A stretch of 62,000 nucleotides of DNA, from contig CM043944.1 of assembly GCA_014529385.2 (NCBI GenBank), forward strand, positions 80,198,384-80,260,383, written 5' to 3'. Origin of the DNA: Adiantum capillus-veneris. Lineage: Eukaryota > Streptophyta > Polypodiopsida > Polypodiales > Pteridaceae. The notes under the pieces were generated by a model that ran no database searches, was not told where the DNA came from, and was given only the letters and a program-made list of their open reading frames with translations. Below are positions 1-11,700 of the stretch, piece by piece; within the stretch, counting starts at the first letter, position 1; each line of letters opens with the position of its first letter. Made by a program: the position numbers and the translations under genes.

Positions 1-710
1 CAGTTCCAACATTCAAGAACTGACTTTGTGCGTGACTTGCTTCGTCTTGAGCGATCACGACCCTTTTGGTTTTTGAATCTCTCCTTAGGCCTTCCTCTTG
101 TTTCCACTGACAATGCAGCACTTGATGATTCTCCTATGCTTCTCCTTCGTATTTGCTCGCTTAGGAGAACACCCACAACATCATCAAACTTAAGAGTATT
201 TGTGCCAAAAATAGAATTACTTACAACCATCACAAGGCTATCCCAACTATCTGGTAGAGATGATAGTATAGGGAGAGCTCGCACTTCGTCATCGAAATTG
301 ATTTTCACCGATCGAAGTTGACTTATGTTTGTGTTAAAGTCATTTAGGTGTTCTGCAACTGAACCATTCTCTGCCATCTTTAGATTAAACAAGCGCTTCA
401 TAAGAAATACCTTATTGGATGCCGATGGTTTCTCGTAGAAGTCGTCAAGTGACTTCATCAAGTCCTCCGTGGTCTTCATCTCTGAAACATTGAAGGCCAC
501 CGTCGATGCCAAGCTTAACCGGATTGTTCCCAAAGCCTTTTGATCAAGGACAATCCATGCTTCATCTGCGATTGTTTCGGTCTTCTTCGCAAGACCGCCT
601 AGTGGCAAATAGAGGTCCTTCTGGTAGAGATAGTCTTCAATCTGCATCTTCCAATGTTGGTAGTTTTTGCCGTTGAACTTCTCAATCTTGAGCTTCCCTT
701 CCTCCGGCAT
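1..710 (-). CDS. Ty1/copia Gag (retrotran_gag_2/UBN2 type), partial at left edge
   Basis: Reading the minus strand from an ATG at 710-708 gives an open frame of about 236 residues that runs off the left edge without a stop. It starts MPEEGKLKIEKFNGKNY and continues with WKMQIEDYLYQKDLY, the typical start of plant copia Gag (capsid-like, packages element RNA). Family landmarks follow in order: an AWIVLDQKALGTIRLSL segment, a LMKSLDDFYEKPSASNK segment, a LPDSWDSLVM segment and a basic linker (RGRPKERFKNQKGRDRSRR). The linker leads to an ECWN sequence at the edge that should open the CCHC zinc knuckle. No stop or frameshift is visible, so this end of the element may be young. Its 5' LTR and PBS are not recognisable upstream (711-1033), so the element seems truncated on that side. 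The rest of the polyprotein would lie outside the window. Confidence 0.9.
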   Translation of the reverse strand, partial: MPEEGKLKIEKFNGKNYQHWKMQIEDYLYQKDLYLPLGGLAKKTETIADEAWIVLDQKALGTIRLSLASTVAFNVSEMKTTEDLMKSLDDFYEKPSASNKVFLMKRLFNLKMAENGSVAEHLNDFNTNISQLRSVKINFDDEVRALPILSSLPDSWDSLVMVVSNSIFGTNTLKFDDVVGVLLSEQIRRRSIGESSSAALSVETRGRPKERFKNQKGRDRSRRSKSRTKSVLECWN

Positions 711-1033
711 AACTCCCACTCAATTCAAGGAATCCTTTCCTAAGACCATATTAGGTATTTTGGTAAAAATCTCACATTATGGGAATCTCCAAATCGACCG
801 AATTCATGTAATTTGGGAATTTTCCACTTAAAGTGGGAAAAATTGAGGTGTGTGGCTAGTAAATAAAGTGAAAATCTCATAGGATTGTGGTGTTGATAAA
901 CACCAAAAGTCAAGAGGATGTACAACACATGGATTTGAATAATAACTATAAATTACATAAAACAAAGGAAGATACAAAAAAGATTTTGTTTACAAATTGA
1001 CTAGTATAGTCACAATAGAAGCTCCACATAATT
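711..1033. other. AT-rich spacer between copia Gag and the DUF7869 gene
   Basis: The stretch holds the apparent leader of the copia Gag and then AT-rich sequence. I see no complete primer-binding site, LTR terminus or credible ORF. One side or the other has therefore been truncated here. Confidence 0.5.
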
Positions 1034-4000
1034 CTACTCCACATTTGATACCATATCTGAACTTTGATCCAAGTGTGGCTGATGTGCACGAGTGAGGCCT
1101 TCTTTGGCTTTTAGAGCATGTCTTTCTGGAATCTTTATTCTAGAAAATGGTCCTTCTTTGTTGGGTCTCCAGGACCAAACAATTGCATCTATAGTTTCCC
1201 ACACTTGTGGGTCCTTATAGTTGACAGCCCAATAACCCTTCCAACAATTACTGTAAGCTTGAGTATCTGTCATCCCACTTTTTCTCGCGCAAGGTGCCCA
1301 ATATTGAATCAAGAGTTTTCTGTAGTTTGGTGATGTAGGCTCATTATCAATGTCAGATAAAGCCATTGCAAGCCACACTGGATAGATTTCTGTGTCACTC
1401 GGAACAAGCATAAGAAAGTCACCTTGGTGCACATCAGACATAGGGTCAAACTCTTCCCTTGGCCTATCTCGTTGAGGCCCACAAAAATGATCGTTCAACT
1501 CTTCAAGGCCTAGGAATCTTTCTGCTCCTTGTTGCAAATTCATTGTAGTGCTTTGTAGATGAGAATATTCTTGAGTTTTTGGCCAAAACATTTCATACAA
1601 GACTCCCTCTGTTATGATTGCTTTTCCAATCTCTTCAATTACCTTACTCCAATAATCTATCACGGGTCTATAATATCGTGGAATACTTGAACCATTCCCT
1701 AAATTTTTCCAAAATTTTATATAGTTCTTTAGCCCCAAAATGACTTCTTCGTGGGCCTTGACATACTCCGCCATTTGTACTAGAGGTGGATCTCCATGTG
1801 GTAACATTGGCTTGCCTTCTGTGTCTGTTTTCCAAAGGCGAATACTTCCACTCCAACTTGATACACCTACATGTGCCTTATATTGCATCATTGGTGTCTT
1901 ATCCTGCATAAAGAACCTGAACTGAAGCGGTTTGGAATGTCCAACAAGTATGTCTTGTCCATCACAAAGATAGCCATCACAATATTGCTTGAAATCAGGG
2001 ATCTTTGTGAGAAAAAATGGAGCTGGAGATGAAGATGAGCTGTTTCGTAATGTATCCATCAAATGTGGCAAAGTATAGGTTTGTGTAACTCTCAACTTCT
2101 CTGAAAACCTACTAAACATGGCGTCTATGTCCTCATGTGTATGCCCAACCATTAAAAATCCCAGCTGGATGGTTTTGAAAACACCCCTTGCAACAAGCAT
2201 TGACAAATAGGCAAATAAGTATCGATTTTTGTTTTCCCCTGCACAATTATCCAATTGTAGCAACAAGTTCTCTGGCAATCTGCGAAATGTTGACCCCAAT
2301 TCCTCTTCTGCAATTTCTGACGACTGCACAATGGGCTCTTTTCCATCACTCAAGTTATGGTAGTCCAAAGCATCCCTTGAGTTCAAAGCATGTAGTAGTG
2401 AAAATATTGCTCCTTGGAAGTCCATTTGTTACTAGATCACCAAGAGGATGCTTATCTATCCTCTCGAGGTTATGTAAACAATTAGCAATTGAGCCAATTG
2501 TAAGATTTGGATCAGCTGGCCACAAACCATTCAAGACAAAGTGTCCGTAATGACCTTCTCCATGTCCATGAGTGATCATGCCAATCAATGCCACCTGCAG
2601 ATTATATCCTGAATCCACACCCTTGGGAACAATGCGTAATCTAGGAATGGCAGTCTTCTTTTGATCCATCTTATCATGGATTATGCATACATATTTTTGT
2701 GGTTGAGTTTCTGAATACGTGCGCCATGCATAATATAGGCTTCTGCAACTCTTTTGTTGTGCCATGTGAACTTCTCTCTCCCTCAAGAGAAGAGCTCTCT
2801 CTTCAAGAGAAGGTTTAGCTTCTAACCTTGCCTTGATTGAGCTACAAATATTGCACTTAGAGAACTCACTCGTCTTTGTTAAAGTGACATGTGGGTACTC
2901 TTTGTTCCAAATTCTACCAAAAGAAGATTGGGATAGCTTCTTCTCATAGCCCATTTGGTCAAGTGTCGTGTTGATTTCACATAAAATATCCACTTGTTTG
3001 TATGTTGATGGAATCACCAATTGAGTCTCTCTTGAGCCATCTAGCAGTGTTCTACTTCTATGTGGCATCTTCTCAGAGTTATTTTCCACAAACTCGTTTA
3101 GTAGTGCTCTTGCTAAACTAGTATGTTGAAGTCCCCTTCTCAATGTACATGTGTTCCCATGTACATATTGGCGCACACCATTTTCAAAGTTCTCCTTGTA
3201 TCGATAAAATGATGTCTTTGGTATTCCATGTAGCTCATACCATGCTCTACAACAAACAATAGAGCCATTTAGCCTGAATTGGTATCGTGACTTCTCATCT
3301 TTCTGATAACATATAGAAAGAACATCATAAACATAATTAGTGCGTGATTTTTGAGACTCTCCCCAAAATTGTTGTCGTAACCTTGTCACCATATCACGAT
3401 CTGCAAATTGGCAGCATTTTTGTGCACAACAATCAATGCATGATACCCTTTGAATTGATTTGTTTGAAAGGTAAAAAGTCGAAGCTGGTGCTGCTTTTGA
3501 TTTTTGAGTCCTGTTCATGAAAGTGTATCGTCTCTTCCTTGACAACTGGACAACATTACTCCCATCAAGTTTTTTTCCAACATTGCCATCGTTGGATACA
3601 TCCTCATATGTAGCATGCATGCCATCAACAGGAACAAAGCGTTGTAATGGGCTCCCATTCAACATTGTTGTCTGCTTGATGGGCCACTTTAGCAAAGTGA
3701 TGCTACCCACTTCAACCACATCATGATGCTTGCATTTTCTCTTTCAATACCCACACCCACACAATCAGGACCAAGTTCCTGAAAGTTGACATAATCATGT
3801 GGAAATACATATAAGATGGTCCCTTCATTCATGGTTTGCATCATTGTGTCATCTTTTAAAAGGACCCTCTGATTTCTCCAAGACTCTCGAATCATTGCTT
3901 CAAATTCTGGGCTTGTCATAGGTATTGCATCTGTAACTAGAGGATCAGAATGATCATGTTCTTCATCACCATTGTAGCTTTCGTGTGGATCAATTAAGTT

Positions 4001-4261
4001 CCCATTTAATACAAAAGATTGCAAAAGAAGCTTTGACCATCGAACAGCACTCCATAATGAGCCTTGGAGAGATGAAGTATCCATTGTAGGAAAAGGTAGG
4101 ACCACATCCTTCAAGCATTCCTCCACTAGTATGGAGACATTTCCCAGCCCTATCTTTGTACCACCACAAGTGGAATCTGGATCTGTTCTACACACACAAC
4201 CAATACCAACGATTTCATTGTCAAGTATCATATGTACTTTCTCCCCAGATTCGAAGTCCAT
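1034..4261 (-). pseudogene. DUF7869-type transposase-like protein, split over three frames
   Basis: Three overlapping minus-strand frames (4261-3689, 3719-2355, 2425-1034) join into one protein of roughly 1,070 residues. The N-terminal part is acidic and unrecognised. The middle part has a Cys-rich patch (SCIDCCAQKCCQF), a K-x-S-F-Y-R-Y-like segment and a CNICSSIKARLE segment. It then has an IIHDKMDQKKTAIPRL strand. The last part has LLQLDNCAGENKNRY and the hallmark FLMVGHTHEDIDAMFSR. These motifs are known from DUF7869 proteins, which I take to be RNase H-fold (DDE-like) transposase relatives. The Asp of HDKMDQ, the Asp of LDNC and the acidic residues of HEDID are candidate catalytic residues (inference). 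Single-base frame changes lie near 3720 and 2420. They could mark decay, sequencing error or programmed shifts. The gene ends about 100 bp from the first repeat array. Its catalytic activity is unproven. Confidence 0.72.
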
Positions 4262-4359
4262 CCTGTAAGTAAAAAGATTACATTGTTAAATCCATAGTTA
4301 TAGAAAAATACTCTTCAAACAAAAATCATGCTACAACATGAAAAAGGTTTGCATAGGTT

Positions 4360-6250
4360 GGACAAGTGGTGAACCTTGAGACCAAATCCTCCTTGCTATA
4401 TTAATGGAAGCAAGGTTGGACAAGTGGTGGACCTTGAAACCAAAGCCTCTTTGCTATATGAGAGCATAGGTTGGACAAGTGGTGGACCTAGTTGTAATAC
4501 CCACTGCCACCTATCAACTACTATAGGACTATGCTTTCCAATGTCCAAGTATCCCTTGAGTCTTTCAAGGTTGAACACGTGGTGGACCTTGAAACAAAAA
4601 TCCCCTTTCTATATCAGAGCATAGCTTGGACAAGTGGTGGACCTAGTTATAATGCCCAATATCCAAGGTGAAATACCTTAGGACTTTGCTACCTTGCTTG
4701 CCAATGTTTACGTAGCCCCTCATTTCTTTAATGGAAGTAAGGTTGGACAAGTGGTGGACCTTGAAACCAAAGCCTCTTTGCTATATAAGAGCATAGGTTG
4801 GACCTAGTTTTAATACCCACTGCACCTATCAACTACTATAAGACTATGCTTTCCAATGTCCAAGTATCCCTTGAGTCTTTCAAGGTTGAAAACGTGGTGG
4901 ACCTTGAAACAAAAATCCCCTTTCTATATTAGAAAGGTTGAACACATGGTGGACCTTGAAACGAAAATCCCCTTTCTTTATCAGAGCATAGCTTGGACAA
5001 GTGGTGGACCTAGTTATAATGCCCAATATCCAAGGTGAAATACCTTAGGACTTTGCTACCTTGCTTGCCAATGTTTACGTAGCCCCTCATTTCTTTAATG
5101 GAAGTAAGGTTGGACAAGTGGTGGACCTTGAAACCAAAGCCTCTTTGCTATATAAGAGCATAGGTTGGACCTAGTTTTAATACCCACTGCCACCTATCAA
5201 CTACTATAAGACTATGCTTTCCAATGTCCAAGTATCCCTTGAGTCTTTCAAGGTTGAACACGTGGTGGACCTTGAAACAAAAATCCCCTTTCTATATTAG
5301 AAAGGTTGAACACATGGTGGACCTTTAAACGAAAATCCCCTTTCTTTATCAGAGCATAGCTTGGACAAGTGGTGGACCTAGTTATAATGCCCAATATCCA
5401 AGGTGAAACACCTTAGACCTTGCTACCTTGCTTGCCAATGTTTACGTAGCCCCTCATTTCTTTAATGGAAGCAAGGTTGGACAAGTGGTGGACCTTGAAA
5501 GCAAAGCCTCTTTGCTATATGAGAGCATAGGTTGGACCTAGTTGTAATACCCACTGCCACCTATCAACTACTATAGGACTATGCTTTCCAATGTCCAAGT
5601 ATCCCTTGAGTCTTGCAAGGTTGAACACGTGGTGGACCTTGAAACCAAAATCCCCTTTCCATATCAGAGCATAGCTTGGACAAGTGGTGGACCTAGTTAT
5701 AAAGCCCCTCCTTTCTTTAATGGAAGAAAGGTTGGAAAAGTGGTGAATCTTGAAACCCAAACCCTTTGGCTATATATAGAGGATATCTTGGACAAGTGGT
5801 GGGCTTAGTTGTAGTATCCAATGTCCAAGGTCCAAGGTGAACTATGTAAAGACCTTACTTCCAAAACAGAGTCGTACAAGTGGTTCTCCTTGAAACCAAA
5901 ACTCCTTAGTGTATTAGAACATAGCTTGGAGAAGTGGTGGACTTAGTTGTAATGGTGAATGTCCAAAGCAAACTATTATAGGACCTTGCTTCCCAAATCA
6001 AGTTTGGACAAGTGGTGGATCTTGAAACCAAACCCCCTTACTCTATTAGAGCATAGCTTAGATAAGTGGTGGACCTAGCTGCCATGGAAAATGTTCAATC
6101 TGAACTGCTGCAAGACCTTGCTATTAAATGTCTAAGTAGAGCTAGCTTCTTTAATGGAATCAAGGTTGGGAAAGTGGTGCATCTTGAAACCAAAAGCCCT
6201 TTATTGTATTAGAGCATAGCTTGGACAAGTGAGGGACCTAGTTTTAATGT
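4360..6250 (+). repeat. Core-containing tandem array, about 365-bp higher-order repeat
   Basis: The core TTGGACAAGTGGTGGACCTT recurs many times in plus orientation at spacings of roughly 40-150 bp. A longer unit repeats: the GGAAG(T/C)AAGGTTGGACAAG junction occurs near 4405, 4734, 5099 and 5465, giving a period of about 365 bp. Spacers inside the unit are shared between copies (for example TACCCACTGC and TTTACGTAGCCCCTCATTTC). Diverged copies continue to about 6250. The short ORFs here all read through the repeat and are not credible genes. Confidence 0.93.
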
Positions 6251-6830
6251 GTGATGTCCAAAGAAAAGTATTACAAGACCTTGCTTTCCAATATTTGAAT
6301 TGGTCAAGTGGTTAAAACTAAGTATAAAACTTTGACCATTTTCTTCTCGAATTGCCAAAAAGCTAGTTTTAGACACCCCTAAATGAAAATGGTTTAGGGT
6401 GGCCTTAAACAATGTTTTTTCAAAGACTTGAACAAAAGGGTTGTCGAAGAGTAATGACAATTTATTGTGGCTTGAAGTGCCTGAGTATGTGAAAACAAGC
6501 CTAGGTTTTCCACGAGGCAAAAGGTGACATAATAAGAACATTGGAAAGTTAGGATTGACCATGTGGCCTAAACTTTGGCAAGTGAAGTGGTGGCCAAGTT
6601 TTGTGGCACAGTGTGCACTTGGTCCTATATGTGTTGACCACTTGGCTAAATCTAGGACCATAAGGCCAAACCTTTGGCACCTTAAATATAGTATGGGACA
6701 TAATCTAGAACTGCTATAGTAAATTAGTAGTATAGCTAATATGTTAATATTTGTATTATATTTAAGTATATGCTAATATAATTTATGTTCAAAATTTCAC
6801 TAATGAAGAATGTTCCCATTTAGCACTCTA
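6251..6830. other. Unassigned spacer after the first array
   Basis: The core repeat fades out and the DNA becomes AT-rich. A 150-codon minus-strand frame (6209-6661) has no motif I recognise and starts inside the repeat array, so I do not call it a gene. Confidence 0.5.
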
Positions 6831-7543
6831 GATGCGGGGTCTTAGGGCAATGCCACAATGGGGTGACAAGGCAGCGCTTCCACGTGAGGTTTGGGGGTAG
6901 CGCTCTTGATGGGGATGTGGAATATAGCGCTCTCGATGGCGGGGCTTGGGAGGTTGATTTTGGGATATTGTTCTGGGCGGGGTCCTGGGGCAGCGCCCCG
7001 GGCGGGGTCAATTTTCAACCATGATTTCTTTAATTTTGGCCGTGTGAATTGGTTAATTTTTTATATTGCTTTTGTTTTTTTTAATCCTATGATAAAACAT
7101 GGACTTGTAGCATACGTGGCATTCTAATAAACCCTATCAAGATTAGGCACACAGAGAGCGCACGAGAAACGCACACAGAGAAAGCAGGCGAGCAGCAAAA
7201 ACACAGAAAGCGCACACGGATCGCACACAGTTGGAGTATACGCGCGCGTAGAGGAGCAAGCTCGGCATCGTACACAACACACAGGTGGAGTGCACAGGAT
7301 TGAAAGTTCGCGCACAAGACAAAGAAACAGCAGCGTACACAACGCTTTCCAGAAGGGCAGGATCGGGCAGTCTTCTCAGGAGACATTGCACACCTCACGA
7401 ATAGAGAAAAAACAGGTATTTCTCTCTCTCTCACTCTCTGTCTTTCTCCATATAGAGAAGATGGTTCTCTGTAACTCTTCTTGCACACACACTCTCTCGT
7501 CAAAAGACAGAGATACATAGTTTAAAAGTATCCCGCACACATA
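6831..7543. repeat. Short GC-rich imperfect repeats, then AC/GC-rich low-complexity DNA
   Basis: From 6831 to about 7015 a short theme recurs (GGGGTC, and CAGCGC or TAGCGC, at intervals of roughly 30-50 bp). From about 7140 to 7500 the sequence is rich in CACACAG and GCGCAC words. All six frames have open stretches because of composition. No coding signal is convincing. Confidence 0.5.
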
Positions 7544-7813
7544 CACATATTCCCACACATCGTCTTCCTCTCTTCCACATACATAACCACAGTGAAATCT
7601 GTTATCTTGCTGTCTCTCTCTTGAAAATACATGCACATATTCCCACACATCGTCTTCCTCACTTCCACATACATAACCACAATGAAATCTGTTATCTTGT
7701 TGTCTCTCTCTTGAAAATACGTGCACATATTCCCATACATCGTCTTCCTCTCTTCCACATACATAAACACAGTGAAATCTGTTATCTTTCTCTCTCCTCT
7801 CTCTAAAAAACAG
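7544..7813 (+). repeat. 90-bp tandem repeat, three copies
   Basis: The word CACATATTCCCA starts at 7544, 7634 and 7724, a period of exactly 90 bp. The copies also share CATCGTCTTCCTC and GTGAAATCTGTTATCTT-type segments with few differences. Since 90 is divisible by 3, the repeat keeps long open frames on the minus strand, which explains the apparent ORFs of 60-116 codons here. Confidence 0.92.
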
Positions 7814-7820
7814 TTATTTA

Positions 7821-7854
<34 letters not shown>

Positions 7855-8300
7855 TGTCTGTATTTGCTATCTCTCTCTTGAAAATACATGCTCATGTATG
7901 TGTGCGTCTGTGTTATCTATGTGTATGTATGTATATTTGTGTTATTTCATTGTAATACTCATACATAATGCAGATACACAATTACACTTAATTACGATAT
8001 GCACACATAGTATATATACATACATAAATATCACAAATAACTAACACATTGTAATACTAGTAAAATTGAATGGAAGACTTACTTGCGTGATCTGTTAAAG
8101 TCGATTCTTGTAGCGAGTTCTGGATGTATGCTGAGCTGATTTTCCTCTAATCCATTTGTAGATATGATTGTAACTTCTGTTTCTCAAAAATAGTAGTGTT
8201 GTTTAGTGATACACCTAATGGACATAAATGGTTTAAACTAGGACATGTAGACCAAAAATACGTGTATTTCTTTGGATGAATATATACACTTTTTGGTGAC
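7814..8300. other. CT microsatellite and AT-rich spacer
   Basis: A short (CT)n/(CTAT)n tract near 7818-7860 follows the 90-bp repeat. AT-rich DNA with no recognisable gene follows to 8300. Confidence 0.6.
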
Positions 8301-8579
8301 CCTTACCACAAGTGGTGGACCTTGAGACCAATGGACTATAAGGACCTCCAAACAATACCTTGTACACTCAATCCTTCTTGGTATCTAGGTTGGACAAGTG
8401 GTGGACCTTGTTCAAATTCTCTAACCACTCTCTCTAACATGGTGACATAATTTAGGTGTGATAAATTCATATCTATGCAAACTAATATCAGTTTAGGCTT
8501 GTTAATTTGAATTTGTTTGAATTTATGTACAATATAATGATTTGAGGTTTGCATATTTGAATTTAGGTGGTATAATGAT

Positions 8580-8770
8580 ATCTTTTTGTGGTAAACTTGA
8601 ATTTAAAATCAATTTTGCGTGGAATATTTTAAATTTAAGTAGTAAAATTTAAATTTTTATAAAAAAGTTTGAATTTTAAAATTTGGGCGGGATAGTTTAA
8701 AATTTAGGCGGGATATTTAAGATTTGGGAGGGATATTTTAAATTTAGGCGGGAAGGTTTTGAATTTATAG
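8580..8770 (+). repeat. Degenerate short repeat of GGCGGGATA/AAATTT theme
   Basis: Several copies of a roughly 20-25 bp theme (A/T-rich AAATTT followed by GGCGGGAT or GGAGGGAT) lie side by side. The GGCGGGA core resembles E2F-type sites, but the regular spacing points to a tandem repeat rather than a promoter. No gene is seen. Confidence 0.6.
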
Positions 8771-8784
8771 CGAGATCTCCCTTA

Positions 8785-11700
8785 CATAAGAGAGTATAGG
8801 TTGGACAAGTGGTGGACCTTCAAGCTAGAGCATCCATGCTACTGGACATGATAGGTAGGGAATCTAGTTGAATATTGTATGTATATATATATGTAATAGA
8901 TCTAGCTTGGACAAGTGGTGGACCTTGGAATAAAACCCCATGTAAAACATATCATGCACATTCCAAGTGGTCAAAAAAAATATCATTTAGAATATAGCCT
9001 TATAGGTTGGACAAGTGGTGGACCTTAACACCCAGATATTCTTCATATAATGACATAGAGTGGAAAACTGGTGAATCTTGAGACCAAACCATGCTACTAG
9101 CGATAATAGCTTGGACAAGTGGTGGACCTTGAAAGTAAACCCCCCATCTACGAAATATCGTGGGTTTAAGGTATTTCGATGGAGCCTAGCATCTTGGAGA
9201 CATCGTGCATCTTGCTTCTCTTCATGTTTCAATGGAGCCTATCTTGGACAAATGGTGGAGCATCCTTCTCTCCATGTTTCAATGGACCCTAGCTTGGACA
9301 AGTGGTGGACCTTTACTTCTCTCTATTATTCAATAGAGTTAGCTTGGACAAGTGGTGGACCTTGGAACCAAACCCCCATTTAAAACCTATCATGGTCACT
9401 CCAAGTGGTGAGAAAGAATGACCTTTAAGATATAGCCTTATAGGTTGGACAAGTGGTGGACCTTAACACCCTAATATTCTTAATATAATGACATAGAGTG
9501 AAAAAGTGGTGAATCTTGAGACAAAACCACTCATGCTACTAGCACTAATAGCTTGGACAAGTGGTGGACCTTGAATGTAAACCCACCATGTTTCAATAGA
9601 GTTAGCTTCGACAAATGGTGGAGCATCCTTCTCTCCATGTTTCAATGGACCCTAGCTTGGACAAGTGGTGGACCTTTGTTTCTCTTTATGTTTCAATAGA
9701 GTTAGCTTGGACAAGTGGTGGACCTTGGAAGCAAACCCCCATGTAAAACCTATCATGGTCACTCTAAGTGGTAATAAAGAATAACCTTTAAGATGTAGCC
9801 TTATAGGTTGGACAAGTGGTGGACCTTAACACGCGATATTCTTAATTTAATGACATAGAGTGGAAAAGTGGTGAATCTTGAGACCAAACCACTCAGGCTA
9901 CTAGCAATAATAGCTTGGACAAGTGGTGGACCTTGACTGTAAACCCTCATCTACGACATATCGTGGGTTTAATGTTTTTCGATGGAGCCTAGCATCTTGG
10001 AGACATGGTGCACCTTGATTCTCTCATGTTTCAATGGAGCCTACCTTGCACAAATGGTGGAGCATCCTTCTCTCCATGTTTCAATGGACCCTAGCTTGGA
10101 CAAGTGGTGGACCTTTGTTTCTCTCTATGTTTCAATAGAGTTAGCTTGGACAAGTGGTGGACCTTGGAACCAAACCCCCATGTAAAACTATCATGGTCAC
10201 TCCAAGTGGTAATAAAGAATAACCTTTAAGATGTAGCCTTATAGGTTGGACAAGTGGTGGACCTTAACACGCGCATATTCTTAATATAATGACATAGAGT
10301 GGAAAAGTGGTGAATCTTGAGACCAAACCACTCAGGCTACTAGCAATAATAGCTTGGACAAGTGGTGGACCTTGAATGTAAACCCCTCATCTACGACATA
10401 TCGTGGGTTTAATGTTTTTCAATGGAGCTTAGCATCTTGGAGACATGGTGCACCTTGCTTCTCCTCATGTTTGAATGGAGCCTACCTTGGAAAAATGGTG
10501 GAGCATCCTTCTCTCCATGTTTCAATGGACCCTAGCTTAGACAAAGGTGGACCTTTGCTTCTCTCTATGTTTCAATAGAGTTAGCTTGGACAAGTGGTGG
10601 ACCTTGGAACCAAACCCCATGTAAAACCTATCATGGTCACTCCAAGTAGTGAAGAAAGAATAACCTTTAAGATGTAGCCTTATAGGTTGGACAAGTGGTG
10701 GACCTTAACACCCACATATTCTTAATAAAGTGGTGAATCTTGAGACCAAACCACTCAGGCTACTAGCAATAATAGCTTGGACAAGTGGTGGACCTTGAAT
10801 GTAACCCCTCATCTACGAAATATCGTGGGTTTAATGTATTTCGATGGAGCTAGCATCTTGGAGACATGGTGCAGCTTGCTTCTCGTCATGTTTCAATGGA
10901 GCCTATCTTGGACAAATGGTGGAGCATCCTTCTCTCCATGTTTCAATGGACCCTAGCTTGGACAAGTGGTGGACCTTTGTTTCTCTCTATGTTTCAATAG
11001 AGTTAGCTTGGACAAGTGGTGGACCTTGGAAACAAACCCCCATGTAAAACCTATCATGGTCACTCCAAGTGGTAATAAAGAATAACCTTTAAGATGTAGC
11101 CTTATAGTTGGACAAGTGGTGGACCTTAACACGCGCATATTCTTAATATAATGACATAGAGTGGAAAAGTGGTGAATCTTGAGACCAAACCACTCAGGCT
11201 ACTAGCAATAATAGCTTGGACAAGTGTGGACCTTGAATGTAAACCCCTCATCTACGACATATCGTGGGTTTAATGTTTTTCGATGGAGCCTAGCATCTTG
11301 GAGACATGGTGCACCTTGCTTCTCCTCATGTGTTTCAATGGAGCCTACCTTGGACAAATGGTGGAGCATCCTTCTCTCCATGTTTCAATGGACCCTAGCT
11401 TAGACAAGGGGTGGACCTTTGCTTCTCTCTATGTTTCAATAGAGTTAGCTTGGACAAGTGGTGGACCTTGGAACCAAACCCCCATGTAAAACCTATCATG
11501 GTCACTCCAAGTAGTAAGAAAGAATAACCTTTAAGATGTAGCCTTATAGGTTGGACAAGTGGTGGACCTTAACACCCACATATTCTTAATAAAAGTGGTG
11601 AATCTTGAGACCAAACCACTCAGGCTACTAGCAATAATAGCTTGGACAAGTGGTGGACCTTGAATGTAAACCCCTCATCTACGAAATATCGTGGGTTTAA

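Noticed and set aside
730-800. AGACCATATTAGGTA word shared with the copia leader at about 29780 (minus strand)
   Set aside because: The match is only about 15 bases and lies in the opposite orientation relative to the Gag gene, so common origin is not supported.
1044-1055. TGGTATCA on the minus strand as a possible copia PBS for the left-edge Gag
   Set aside because: Only eight bases match, and it overlaps the 3' end of the DUF7869 reading frame with no LTR end beside it.
6209-6661. 150-codon minus-strand ORF
   Set aside because: It has no recognisable motif, starts inside the repeat array and lacks any supporting splice or promoter signal.
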